Assembly (NCBI GenBank): GCA_016292575.1
Contig: JAEDIH010000095.1
Span: 1-6,978, forward strand
Length of the DNA: 6,978 nucleotides
From: Clostridiaceae bacterium
Lineage (GTDB): Bacteria > Bacillota > Clostridia > Oscillospirales > Acutalibacteraceae
Reading direction: 5' to 3'
The first letter of the stretch is position 1. The number at the start of each line of letters is the position of its first letter. A model generated the notes under the pieces. It did no database searches. It was not told the origin of the DNA and saw nothing but the letters and a program-made list of their open reading frames with translations. Of the stretch, positions 1 to 6,926 are shown piece by piece. Made by a program: the position numbers and the translations under genes.

Positions 1-2
1 GT

Positions 3-500
3 ATCCTTGCAGCAACAATCAGCTCGTCCGACTCATATCTTCTGATTGCCGCTTCTGCCGTTTCAAAGAACCTTTTTGAGGGAATCATCAAAAAGGACGC
101 AAGCGACAAGCAGGTTATGCGTGTTTCAAGAGCAATGATTCTTGTTATTTCAATAATAGGTATAGCCATTGCGTGGAACGAAAACAGTGTTATTTTTGAA
201 ATTGTTTCGTTTGCATGGTCCGGCTTCGGCGCAACCTTCGGACCCATTATGCTCTTCTCGCTCTTCTGGAAGCGCGTCAACCGTCCGGGCGCTATTGCCG
301 GTATGCTTTCCGGCGGTATTATGGTGTTCGTCTGGAAGCTTTTGCTCAAACCTCTCGGCGGTGTTTTTGCAATTTACGAGCTTCTTCCCGCTTTTGTAAT
401 TTCGTGCATCGTTATCGTTGTTGTTTCGCTTTGCACCGCAAAGCCGTCAGACGATATTACTACTGAATTCGATAAGGCGAAAAACTTTGTTGAGGAGTAA
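3..500 (+). CDS. putP: Sodium/proline symporter, C-terminal part (5' end outside window)
   Basis: This is the last 165 residues of a sodium:solute symporter (SSS family), an inner-membrane carrier that couples Na+ entry to uptake of a solute, probably L-proline. The open frame enters from the left edge, so only the C-terminal third is seen; there is no sign of a real truncation. The first visible stretch, ISSSDSYLLIAASAVSKNLF, aligns with the E. coli PutP segment around Ser340/Thr341, residues of the Na2 site, and both hydroxyls are kept here as Ser-Ser. Further on, the segments SFAWSGFGATFGP, LFSLFWKR and GAIAGMLSGG are typical of PutP rather than of pantothenate (PanF) or acetate (ActP) carriers. 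Several hydrophobic helices precede a charged tail ending FVEE. Family is certain; proline as the substrate is inferred from similarity I remember. Confidence 0.9.
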   Translation: MLAATISSSDSYLLIAASAVSKNLFEGIIKKDASDKQVMRVSRAMILVISIIGIAIAWNENSVIFEIVSFAWSGFGATFGPIMLFSLFWKRVNRPGAIAGMLSGGIMVFVWKLLLKPLGGVFAIYELLPAFVISCIVIVVVSLCTAKPSDDITTEFDKAKNFVEE

Positions 501-506
501 ACCTCT

Positions 507-525
507 TTGGGTAAAACCCAATTTT
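507..525 (+). terminator. Weak intrinsic terminator after putP
   Basis: TTGGG (507-511) and CCCAA (517-521) form a 5-bp stem with a TAAAA loop, followed by TTTT at 522-525. The hairpin starts 6 bases after the putP stop codon. The stem and T-tract are both short, so read-through into the next unit is possible. A second small hairpin, GAGG (492-495) with CCTC (502-505), surrounds the stop codon itself. Confidence 0.5.
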
Positions 526-532
526 ACACTCC

Positions 533-561
533 TTGACAATTTAACCGGCTGAATGTAAAAT
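533..561 (+). promoter_or_regulatory. Sigma-A promoter of the CXXC/polyferredoxin unit
   Basis: TTGACA at 533-538 and TAAAAT at 556-561 are separated by 17 bases, so only one position differs from the housekeeping consensus. Transcription should start near 568, giving a leader of about 28 bases before the ATG at 596. The promoter separates this unit from putP. The -10 box lies inside an inverted repeat that is described separately. Confidence 0.8.
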
Positions 562-576
562 TATTTTATCATTCAG
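549..576. promoter_or_regulatory. Inverted repeat centred on the -10 box; candidate operator
   Basis: The core TAAAAT-T-ATTTTA (556-568) is a perfect 6-1-6 palindrome whose left half is the -10 box. Outer arms CTGAATG (549-555) and CATTCAG (570-576) are also perfectly complementary, offset by one extra T at 569. The predicted transcription start lies at the right end of the dyad, so it would act on DNA rather than as an RNA hairpin. The core geometry resembles the 7-1-7 boxes of Fur-family regulators: by hand 10 of 14 positions agree with the PerR consensus TTATAATnATTATAA. AT-richness makes chance likely for the core; the seven-base outer arms are harder to explain that way. Confidence 0.45.
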
Positions 577-595
577 TATGAAAGAGGATATACAT

Positions 596-757
596 ATGAA
601 ACAGATTAAGCTGACCTCAAAGCGTCTTGCGGTCGTTCGCGCAATAATACTTTTTGCCGCCGTTTCAATGCTTCTTTTCGGCATTTTTCGCGGCGAAACG
701 ACCGTTGTATTGCAAAAGGGTGTCAGAATCTGTCTTGAGTGTATCGGTATCGGATAA
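596..757 (+). CDS. Small membrane-anchored CXXC protein (CD1871A-like family)
   Basis: The product has 53 residues, and the gene is too short for many gene callers. A good ribosome binding site, GAGGA at 584-588, lies 7 bases before the ATG, and a near-consensus promoter stands upstream. A basic N-terminus is followed by one hydrophobic helix at about residues 12-31, then a FRGE turn, and a short tail ending CLECIGIG in which Cys46 and Cys49 form a CXXC pair. This architecture matches, from memory, the clostridial family named after C. difficile CD1871A. The cysteines could serve thiol-disulfide exchange or bind metal or an Fe-S cluster; topology and partner are unproven. Its stop codon TAA overlaps the ATG of the polyferredoxin gene by one base, so the two are very probably co-translated and may work as a complex. 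No function is established to my knowledge. Confidence 0.8.
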   Translation: MKQIKLTSKRLAVVRAIILFAAVSMLLFGIFRGETTVVLQKGVRICLECIGIG

Positions 758-1659
758 TGAAAAGGAAGAATATTCTTCAGAAAATACGGCCGGCAGTTCA
801 GACTGCCGCTGCCGTGCTCTTTAACGGCTATGCCGCAGGCTTTGCAAAGGGCAAAATTTTTACGGGAAAAACAAAGCTTTTTTGTGTTCCGGTGCTCAAC
901 TGCTATTCATGCCCCGGAGCTCTCGGCTCATGTCCCATCGGCAGTCTGCAAAGCGTAATATCGGACAGAAAGTATAGCTTTTCGTTCTATGTTCTCGGCT
1001 TTATTATGCTGTTCGGAATTATTCTCGGTCGGGTTGTTTGCGGCTTTCTCTGTCCGTTCGGCTTTTTGCAGGAGCTGATATTCAAAATTCCGCTCAAAAA
1101 GGTTAAGCTAAACAGAAAGCTTGACCGTCTGTTCAGATATTTAAAGTATATTATCCTTGCTGTATTTGTCTTTGGTCTTCCGCTTCTTCTGAGCGATAAA
1201 TACGGCGCCTCTTCACCGTATTTCTGCAAGTGGATATGCCCGGCAGGCACACTTGAGGGCGGCTTTTCACTGCTTGCTTTGAACGAGAGCCTTCGGTCTG
1301 CTGCCGGTGGACTGTTTGTTTGGAAAACTACTGCCCTAATAATTATTCTTCTTCTTTGTATATTTATCGAGCGTCCGTTTTGCAAATATCTCTGTCCTCT
1401 CGGTGCTGTTTACGGTCTGTTCAACCGTTTCAGCTTTTTCCGCACGGAGATTGACAAAAGCAAATGCACTTCTTGTCATGGGTGCGAGCGAGTTTGCCCG
1501 ATGCAGGTTGAAGTTTTGAAAGATCCTAACAGCGCGGAATGTATACGTTGCGGAAAATGCGGTTCTTTTTGTCCGGAAAGCGCTATAAAGCTTGAAGCTT
1601 TGTTTTCGCTTGAAAAGGTCAGCAAGGAAAAGGACAGTTCCTGTAAACACCGGGAATAA
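757..1659 (+). CDS. Polytopic membrane 4Fe-4S binding protein, NapH/NosR/CcoG-like
   Basis: The 300-residue product combines a membrane domain with a C-terminal two-cluster ferredoxin domain. Visible motifs in order: a cysteine-rich loop NCYSCPGALGSCPIGSLQ (Cys49, 52, 59); three CxxxCP motifs at Cys95-99, Cys157-161 and Cys209-213; then CxxCxxCxxxCP ferredoxin motifs at Cys237/240/243/247 and Cys262/265/268/272, each able to hold a 4Fe-4S cluster. Clear hydrophobic helices lie near residues 75-94, 129-146 and 190-205. Relatives such as NapH, NosR and MauN pass electrons between the quinone pool or a cytoplasmic donor and a partner enzyme, so electron transfer is a sound inference; the partner is unknown. 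The ATG at 757 is preferred over an in-frame GTG at 739 because it sits in TAATG with the stop of the CXXC gene, and no good ribosome binding site precedes it, which suggests translational coupling. Confidence 0.88.
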   Translation: MKRKNILQKIRPAVQTAAAVLFNGYAAGFAKGKIFTGKTKLFCVPVLNCYSCPGALGSCPIGSLQSVISDRKYSFSFYVLGFIMLFGIILGRVVCGFLCPFGFLQELIFKIPLKKVKLNRKLDRLFRYLKYIILAVFVFGLPLLLSDKYGASSPYFCKWICPAGTLEGGFSLLALNESLRSAAGGLFVWKTTALIIILLLCIFIERPFCKYLCPLGAVYGLFNRFSFFRTEIDKSKCTSCHGCERVCPMQVEVLKDPNSAECIRCGKCGSFCPESAIKLEALFSLEKVSKEKDSSCKHRE

Positions 1660-1680
1660 TTAAGGAATAAAATCTTAAAA

Positions 1681-1717
1681 AGCTGTGCAAAAAAAACTTG
1701 CGCAGCTCTTTATTTTT
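1681..1717 (+). terminator. Intrinsic terminator after the polyferredoxin gene
   Basis: AGCTGTGCAA (1681-1690) pairs with TTGCGCAGCT (1698-1707) over ten base pairs, including one G-T wobble, around a seven-base A-rich loop. A T-rich run (CTTTATTTTT) follows. It closes the two-gene redox unit just upstream of the uvrB promoter. Confidence 0.85.
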
Positions 1718-1728
1718 GTGTTTGTTTG

Positions 1729-1737
1729 TGGTAAAAT
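1729..1737 (+). promoter_or_regulatory. Extended -10 promoter of uvrB-uvrA
   Basis: TGGTAAAAT is an extended -10 element (TGn followed by TAAAAT at 1732-1737). No convincing -35 box exists at 16-18 bases spacing; the best candidate is TTTATT at 1709-1714, inside the preceding terminator's T-tract. The start of transcription is expected near 1744, within the LexA-like box, giving a leader of about 30 bases. Confidence 0.6.
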
Positions 1738-1740
1738 AAA

Positions 1741-1754
1741 AGAACATTTGTTTC
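1741..1754. promoter_or_regulatory. LexA (SOS) operator-like box at uvrB
   Basis: The core GAAC-ATTT-GTTT (1742-1753) fits the Gram-positive LexA pattern GAAC-N4-GTTY; the flanking A and C differ from the full CGAAC...GTTCG form. It begins 4 bases after the -10 box and covers the predicted start of transcription, a position from which bound LexA would block the polymerase. uvrBA is a classical SOS target in Bacillus subtilis, which makes a chance match less likely. Confidence 0.7.
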
Positions 1755-1757
1755 CTT

Positions 1758-1766
1758 GGTGGTGAT
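1758..1766 (+). promoter_or_regulatory. Ribosome binding site that decides the uvrB start
   Basis: GGTGGTGAT differs by one base from the extended Shine-Dalgarno GGAGGTGAT. It stands seven bases before the GTG at 1774, a good spacing, but abuts or overlaps the ATG at 1765 and the GTG/TTG codons upstream. This supports initiation at the GTG. Confidence 0.55.
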
Positions 1767-1773
1767 GTATGCT

Positions 1774-3735
1774 GTGGATCAGTTTAAGCTTGTTTCAAAA
1801 TATCAGCCGACAGGCGATCAACCGCAGGCAATAGAACGCCTTGTTCAAGGCGTTAAAAACGGCGATAAGGAGCAGACGCTCATGGGTGTTACCGGCTCCG
1901 GAAAAACCTTCACAATGGCAAATATTATTGCAAAACTCAACCGTCCGACCCTTGTGCTTGCCCACAACAAAACGCTTGCCGCTCAGCTTTGCTCAGAATT
2001 CAAGGAGTTTTTTCCGGAAAATGCGGTTGAATACTTTGTTTCATATTACGACTACTATCAGCCCGAGGCATATATTCCGACAACAGACACATATATCGAA
2101 AAAGACTCGGCGGTCAATGACGAGATTGATAAGCTTCGCCACTCCGCAACCTCAGCGCTTTCCGAAAGGCGGGACGTAATAATAGTTGCAAGCGTTTCGT
2201 GCATATACACTCTCGGAGACCCTATTGATTACCGCAGTATGGTTGTCTCACTGCGCCCCGGTATGGAAAAAAGCCGTGATGAGCTTATCGCAAAGCTCAC
2301 GGATATCCAATACGAAAGAAATGACGTCAATTTTATCCGCAACAAATTCCGCGTGCGCGGAGACATTGTTGAAATTTACCCCGTTTACTCAAACGATACG
2401 GCGATAAGGGTGGAATTTTTCGGAGATGAGATTGACCGTCTTTGTGAAATCAATCCGCTGACGGGGGAAATTAAGTCAACGCTTTCCCATGTTGCAATAT
2501 ACCCGGCTTCGCACTATGTTGTCAGCCGCGACAAAATGGAAAAGGCAATTTCCGAGATACATGCCGAAATGGAGGAATGCGCCGAAAAATTTACCCGTGA
2601 GGGCAAGCTGCTTGAGGCCGAGCGCATCCGTCAGCGGACAAGCTATGACCTTGAGATGCTGCGCGAGACGGGCTTTTGTAAAGGCATTGAAAACTATTCG
2701 CGCATCATGTCCGGAAGACCGGCAGGTTCAAGCCCGTTCACGCTTCTGCATTATTTCCCCGATGACTTCCTTCTGTTTGTTGATGAATCCCACGTTACGC
2801 TGCCTCAGGTCAGAGCAATGTATGCAGGCGACAGAGCCAGAAAGGAAAGCCTGATTAATTTTGGTTTCCGTCTTCCGTCGGCATATGACAACAGGCCGCT
2901 GCGTTTTGATGAATTTTATGACATTGTCGGTCAGAAAATATTTGTAAGCGCAACACCCGGAGAGTTTGAGCGCGAAAAGAGCGCCCAGATTGTTGAGCAG
3001 GTCATCAGACCGACGGGACTGCTTGATCCGCTCGTCTCCGTCAGACCTACCGACGGTCAGATTGATGACCTTGTTTCCGAAATTATGGATCGTACCGCAC
3101 GCAAGGAGCGTGTGCTGATTACAACTCTCACCAAAAAAATGGCGGAATCGCTGACCGATTACCTTTCAAATCTTGATATCAAGGTCAGGTATATGCACTA
3201 CGATATCGACACCATTGAACGAATGGAGATAATCCGCGATCTGAGACTCGGCGAAACCGATGTTCTTGTCGGAATCAACCTGCTCAGAGAGGGACTCGAT
3301 ATACCGGAGGTTTCGCTTGTTGCAATTCTTGACGCAGATAAAGAGGGCTTTCTGCGCTCGGAAACATCGCTCGTTCAGACTATCGGACGCGCCGCACGTA
3401 ATGCCAACGGCGAAGTTATCATGTATGCCGACTCGGTCACCCCGTCAATGGAGCGCGCCATAACCGAGACCGAGCGCAGAAGAAAAATTCAGAGCGAATA
3501 CAACAAAGAGCACGGCATAGTTCCGAAAACAATAGTCAAAGACGTTCACGATGTTCTTGAAATATCCTCCAAGCGCGCCGATATTGAAAAGAACTTCAGG
3601 CGTATGTCGCGCCTTGAACGCGAGCAGACGATAAAAGCACTCACCGCAGAGATGCGTGCCGCCGCAAAAATACTTGAATTTGAACACGCTGCGTATCTGC
3701 GCGACAAAATTGAAAAACTCAAATCATTGAAGTGA
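1774..3735 (+). CDS. uvrB: Excinuclease ABC subunit B (UvrB)
   Basis: UvrB is the damage-verifying helicase-like ATPase of nucleotide excision repair; UvrA loads it on damaged DNA and it then recruits the nuclease UvrC. The 653-residue length is normal. Walker A GVTGSGKT is at residues 38-45, the aromatic beta-hairpin [20 protein letters not shown] at about 91-110, the DESH Walker B at 337-340, the arginine-finger motif QTIGRAAR at 535-542, and the C-terminal UVR coiled coil that binds UvrC at about 615-653. All key residues are intact. The GTG start gives [20 protein letters not shown], which lines up with the usual UvrB N-terminus and has the best-placed ribosome binding site. The ATG at 1765 would add three residues (MYA) and cannot be excluded. 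It is the first gene of an operon with uvrA, probably under LexA control. Confidence 0.97.
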   Translation: MDQFKLVSKYQPTGDQPQAIERLVQGVKNGDKEQTLMGVTGSGKTFTMANIIAKLNRPTLVLAHNKTLAAQLCSEFKEFFPENAVEYFVSYYDYYQPEAYIPTTDTYIEKDSAVNDEIDKLRHSATSALSERRDVIIVASVSCIYTLGDPIDYRSMVVSLRPGMEKSRDELIAKLTDIQYERNDVNFIRNKFRVRGDIVEIYPVYSNDTAIRVEFFGDEIDRLCEINPLTGEIKSTLSHVAIYPASHYVVSRDKMEKAISEIHAEMEECAEKFTREGKLLEAERIRQRTSYDLEMLRETGFCKGIENYSRIMSGRPAGSSPFTLLHYFPDDFLLFVDESHVTLPQVRAMYAGDRARKESLINFGFRLPSAYDNRPLRFDEFYDIVGQKIFVSATPGEFEREKSAQIVEQVIRPTGLLDPLVSVRPTDGQIDDLVSEIMDRTARKERVLITTLTKKMAESLTDYLSNLDIKVRYMHYDIDTIERMEIIRDLRLGETDVLVGINLLREGLDIPEVSLVAILDADKEGFLRSETSLVQTIGRAARNANGEVIMYADSVTPSMERAITETERRRKIQSEYNKEHGIVPKTIVKDVHDVLEISSKRADIEKNFRRMSRLEREQTIKALTAEMRAAAKILEFEHAAYLRDKIEKLKSLK

Positions 3736-3738
3736 GGT
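3734..3738 (+). promoter_or_regulatory. uvrA ribosome binding site overlapping the uvrB stop
   Basis: GAGGT overlaps the TGA stop of uvrB and stands 8 bases before the GTG start of uvrA. The arrangement suggests that ribosomes finishing uvrB help start uvrA, keeping the two subunits in proportion. Confidence 0.75.
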
Positions 3739-3746
3739 AACACAAA

Positions 3747-6575
3747 GTGCCAGAAAAAAACATATATATCAAAGGCGCGCGCGAGCATAATTTAAAGAAC
3801 ATTGACCTTGTTCTTCCTCGCGACAAAATGATCGTTTTTACCGGACTTTCCGGCTCGGGCAAGTCGTCGCTTGCTTTTGATACTATCTACGCTGAGGGTC
3901 AGCGCAGATATGTGGAATCGCTTTCGTCTTATGCAAGGCAGTTCCTCGGTCAGATGGAAAAGCCGGACGTTGACCTTATTGACGGACTTTCACCGGCAAT
4001 TTCCATTGACCAAAAAACAACGTCAAAGAATCCGCGTTCAACAGTCGGAACCATCACCGAGGTTTATGATTACCTCAGATTGCTTTATGCAAGGATAGGC
4101 ATTCCGCACTGTACCGTCTGCGGCCGCGAAATCAAGCCTCAAACGGTTGATATGATAGTCGATCAGATAATGACTTTTGACGAGGGAACAAAATTTCAGC
4201 TCCTTTCCCCGATAGCGCGCGGAAAAAAGGGCGAATTTGTAAAAGAACTTGAGCAAGTAAGGAAAAGCGGCTTTGTTCGCGTTCGTATTGACGGAATAAT
4301 ATATGACCTTTCGGAAAATATAAAGCTTGAAAAGAACAAGAAGCACAACATTGAAGTTGTTGTTGACCGCCTTGTTATGAAAAGCTCCATTCGTTCAAGG
4401 CTTACCGACTCCGTTGAAACAGCAACAAAGCTTTCCGGGGGACTTCTGCTTGTTGAAAGGGTCGGCGTTGACGAGCAGCTGTATTCACTCAATTACGCCT
4501 GCCCCGAGCACGGAATCAGCTTTGATGAGCTTACGCCGAGAATGTTTTCGTTCAACAATCCTTTCGGCGCCTGCAAAAAGTGTTCCGGTCTCGGAGTGTT
4601 CATGAAGATTTCGGAAAAAAGCGTTATTCCCGATCCTTCGCTTTCAATCAGAAAGGGCGGAATCCGTGCGCACGGCTGGAACTCTGTCTCCGAGGGCTCT
4701 ATCGCCGGAATGTATTATACTGCGCTTGGAAAAAAATACGGTTTTACGCTTGATACTCCAATTAAGAATATGAGTAAAAGCGCCATTGACGCGATTTTGT
4801 ACGGTACAAAAGGCGAAAAAATGAAAATGGAACGTCCCACGTCTTTCGGCGGAGGCGTATACTACACCGATTTTGAAGGCATTATAAACAATCTTCAGCG
4901 CAGATACAACGAGTCGGGCAGTGAGGCTTCTCGCTCAGAAATTGAGCAGCTTATGACGAGTGAAAAATGTCCGGACTGCGGCGGCGCAAGGCTCTGCAAG
5001 GAGGCACTCAGCGTAACTGTTGGGGGAAAGAACATTGATGAGGTTTCAAACCTCTCCATTGACAAATCGCTTGAATTCATTGATTCACTGAACAAAACAC
5101 TTTCCGACCGCGATCTCATGATCGGAAGAATCATTCTCAAGGAAATATCCGACCGTTTGCACTTTCTTTCAAGTGTTGGTCTTGGCTATCTAACTCTTGC
5201 GCGCTCCGCCGGTACTCTTTCCGGCGGTGAAAGTCAGCGTATCCGCCTTGCTACCCAGCTCGGAACATCTCTTATGGGCGTTTTGTATATCCTTGACGAG
5301 CCGAGCATCGGTCTGCACCAAAGAGACAACGAAAAGCTCATAAATACGTTAAAGCATCTGCGCGACCTTGGAAACACGCTTATTGTTGTTGAGCATGACG
5401 AAGACACAATCCGTTCGGCGGATCACGTTGTAGATTTCGGACCTGCGGCGGGAATTAACGGCGGAGAAATTGTCTGCAGCGGCAGCGTCCAAGACATTAT
5501 CAACTGCGAAAGCTCGATAACAGGGCAGTATCTCTGCGGCAAAAAAAAGATTCCCGTTCCCGAAAAAAGAAGAAGCGGAAACGGAAAATTTCTCAAAATT
5601 TTCAATGCAAGCGAAAACAACCTCAAGGGTATTGACGTAACAATACCTCTCGGTGAATTTGTCTGCGTTACCGGAGTTTCCGGCTCAGGAAAATCATCGC
5701 TTGTCAACGAGATTCTGTATAAGCATCTTGCGTCCGAGCTTAATAATGCGCGCAAATTTCCCGGTAAATTTGACCGGATAGAGGGTACCGAAAACCTTGA
5801 TAAAATAATAAACATTGACCAGTCTCCGATAGGAAGAACGCCGCGCTCCAATCCCGCAACCTATACGGGCGTGTTCAACGACATACGCGAGCTATTTGCA
5901 AATACGGTTGACGCAAAAATGAAGGGTTATACCGCGAGCCGCTTTTCGTTCAATGTTAAGGGCGGACGCTGCGAAGCCTGCAGCGGCGACGGAATAGTCA
6001 AGATAGAAATGCATTTTCTTGCCGATATTTTTGTTCCGTGCGATGTCTGCAAGGGCAGGAGATACAACAGCGAAACGCTTGCCGTAAAATATAAGGGAAA
6101 GTCAATTTATGACGTTCTTGAAATGACGGTTGTTGAGGGAATGAACTTTTTTGAAAACATTCCGAGGGTTTACAATAAGCTGAAAACCCTTTACGACGTC
6201 GGTCTGGGATATATCAAGATAGGTCAGCCTGCAACAACCCTTTCCGGCGGTGAAGCGCAGCGCGTAAAGCTTTCCACGGAGCTTTCAAAGCGTGCAACGG
6301 GAAAAACGGTATATGTCCTTGACGAGCCCACCACAGGTCTTCACACTGCAGATGTCCACCGTCTTGTTGAGGTACTTCATGCTCTTGTTGACGCAGGCAA
6401 CTCGGTCGTTGTTATTGAACACAATCTTGATGTTATCAAAACTGCGGATTATATCATTGATCTCGGTCCCGAGGGAGGAGACGGCGGAGGCACTATAGTT
6501 GCCGCAGGTACGCCGGAGCAGATTGCCGAAGTTACAAACTCCTATACCGGTCAATATCTTAAAAAAATGGTTTGA
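3747..6575 (+). CDS. uvrA: Excinuclease ABC subunit A (UvrA)
   Basis: UvrA is the dimeric ABC-type ATPase that finds bulky DNA lesions and hands them to UvrB. The 942 residues are full length (E. coli 940). First ATPase half: Walker A GLSGSGKS at 33-40, signature LSGGE at 491-495, Walker B ILDEP at 515-519. Second half: GVSGSGKS at 643-650, LSGGE at 832-836, LDEP at 858-861. Zinc ligand pairs are visible at Cys122/125 with Cys408/411, and at Cys742/745 with Cys765/768, the module bearing the C-terminal zinc hairpin. The remaining module reads C252-P-E-H255 with C276-K-K-C279, so one usual cysteine is histidine, a substitution still compatible with zinc binding. The GTG start lies 11 bases after the uvrB stop with a well-placed GAGGT; the first residues [19 protein letters not shown] match the family N-terminus. 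It is the last gene of the operon. Confidence 0.98.
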   Translation: MPEKNIYIKGAREHNLKNIDLVLPRDKMIVFTGLSGSGKSSLAFDTIYAEGQRRYVESLSSYARQFLGQMEKPDVDLIDGLSPAISIDQKTTSKNPRSTVGTITEVYDYLRLLYARIGIPHCTVCGREIKPQTVDMIVDQIMTFDEGTKFQLLSPIARGKKGEFVKELEQVRKSGFVRVRIDGIIYDLSENIKLEKNKKHNIEVVVDRLVMKSSIRSRLTDSVETATKLSGGLLLVERVGVDEQLYSLNYACPEHGISFDELTPRMFSFNNPFGACKKCSGLGVFMKISEKSVIPDPSLSIRKGGIRAHGWNSVSEGSIAGMYYTALGKKYGFTLDTPIKNMSKSAIDAILYGTKGEKMKMERPTSFGGGVYYTDFEGIINNLQRRYNESGSEASRSEIEQLMTSEKCPDCGGARLCKEALSVTVGGKNIDEVSNLSIDKSLEFIDSLNKTLSDRDLMIGRIILKEISDRLHFLSSVGLGYLTLARSAGTLSGGESQRIRLATQLGTSLMGVLYILDEPSIGLHQRDNEKLINTLKHLRDLGNTLIVVEHDEDTIRSADHVVDFGPAAGINGGEIVCSGSVQDIINCESSITGQYLCGKKKIPVPEKRRSGNGKFLKIFNASENNLKGIDVTIPLGEFVCVTGVSGSGKSSLVNEILYKHLASELNNARKFPGKFDRIEGTENLDKIINIDQSPIGRTPRSNPATYTGVFNDIRELFANTVDAKMKGYTASRFSFNVKGGRCEACSGDGIVKIEMHFLADIFVPCDVCKGRRYNSETLAVKYKGKSIYDVLEMTVVEGMNFFENIPRVYNKLKTLYDVGLGYIKIGQPATTLSGGEAQRVKLSTELSKRATGKTVYVLDEPTTGLHTADVHRLVEVLHALVDAGNSVVVIEHNLDVIKTADYIIDLGPEGGDGGGTIVAAGTPEQIAEVTNSYTGQYLKKMV

Positions 6576-6580
6576 TTCTG

Positions 6581-6628
6581 GCTTGCGGCTGAGCTTTGTT
6601 AAGTAAGCTCAGCCGCAAGCTTTTTATT
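6581..6628 (+). terminator. Strong intrinsic terminator of the uvrB-uvrA operon
   Basis: A perfect 16-bp stem (6581-6596 with 6605-6620), an eight-base loop and a TTTTTATT run form a textbook terminator starting six bases after the uvrA stop codon. It insulates the tRNA unit downstream. Confidence 0.95.
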
Positions 6629-6683
6629 CAGCTGCAACTCTCGTTATCACGCTTGACTTCTGAACATTCAAATTGTAGCTTTC

Positions 6684-6724
6684 ATGAATCAATCTCATTA
6701 ATCAATCTCGTGAATCAATCAATC
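6684..6724. repeat. 13-bp tandem repeat, about three copies
   Basis: ATGAATCAATCTC (6684-6696), ATTAATCAATCTC (6697-6709) and GTGAATCAATCAA (6710-6722) run head to tail, with one or two differences between the first two copies and the third diverging at its end into a further AATC. It lies between the uvrA terminator and the tRNA promoter, in the gene-free stretch 6629-6749. No open frame with a ribosome binding site covers it. It may be replication slippage; no function is evident. Confidence 0.75.
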
Positions 6725-6749
6725 TTTTTGAAAAAACTTCCCAAAACTC

Positions 6750-6778
6750 TTGACATTTCAGAGTGTAGTCATTATAAT
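6750..6778 (+). promoter_or_regulatory. Perfect consensus promoter for tRNA-Pro
   Basis: TTGACA (6750-6755) and TATAAT (6773-6778) match the sigma-A consensus at all twelve positions, with the ideal 17-base spacer. Transcription should start near 6785, about 16 bases before the mature tRNA, leaving a short leader for RNase P to remove. Strength of this kind fits a stable RNA gene. Confidence 0.9.
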
Positions 6779-6800
6779 ATCCAAGTGGTTTGAAACACAT

Positions 6801-6877
6801 CCGGGTGTAGCGCAGCTTGGTAGCGCGCTTGACTGGGGGTCAAGAGGCCGCAGGTTCAAGTCCTGTCACTCGGACCA
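6801..6877 (+). tRNA. tRNA-Pro, anticodon GGG
   Basis: The 77-base gene folds into a complete cloverleaf. The acceptor stem CCGGGTG pairs with CACTCGG (one G-T wobble), the D stem is GCGC/GCGC, the anticodon stem CTTGA/TCAAG encloses loop CTGGGGG with anticodon GGG at 6835-6837, the variable loop is AGGCC, and the T arm is GCAGG-TTCAAGT-CCTGT. The 3' ACCA is encoded. It reads proline codons CCC and CCU. The C1-G72 pair is typical of bacterial tRNA-Pro. The gene stands alone with its own promoter and terminator. Confidence 0.97.
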
Positions 6878-6890
6878 TTTTGAAGAAAAA

Positions 6891-6922
6891 CCGTCTAAAC
6901 TGAAAGGTTTAGGCGGTTTTTT
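6891..6922 (+). terminator. Intrinsic terminator of the tRNA-Pro unit
   Basis: CCGTCTAAAC (6891-6900) pairs with GTTTAGGCGG (6907-6916), including one T-G wobble, around the loop TGAAAG, and six T residues follow at 6917-6922. A-residues upstream can extend the stem into the T-tract. This is also the likely recognition hairpin for the intron that begins four bases later. Confidence 0.93.
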
Positions 6923-6926
6923 CGTG

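Noticed and set aside
739..756. GTG at 739 as the start of the polyferredoxin gene
   Set aside because: It would add six residues (MYRYRI) translated out of frame from the end of the CXXC gene, with no better ribosome binding site; the TAATG arrangement at 755-759 is the more natural junction.
1756..1773. TTG at 1756 or ATG at 1765 as the uvrB start
   Set aside because: The Shine-Dalgarno-like GGTGGTGAT lies on or right next to these codons and is correctly spaced only for GTG at 1774, which also gives the family's usual N-terminus. The ATG remains a minor alternative.
5423..5851. Reverse-strand frame of 142 codons inside uvrA
   Set aside because: It is antisense to the highly conserved second ATPase domain of UvrA, with no promoter or ribosome binding site; a shadow of the real gene. 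The same applies to the other reverse-strand frames, such as 987-1385.
6596..6793. Open frame of 65 codons after uvrA
   Set aside because: It starts with TTG inside the uvrA terminator hairpin, crosses the tandem repeat and tRNA promoter, has no ribosome binding site and resembles no protein I know.
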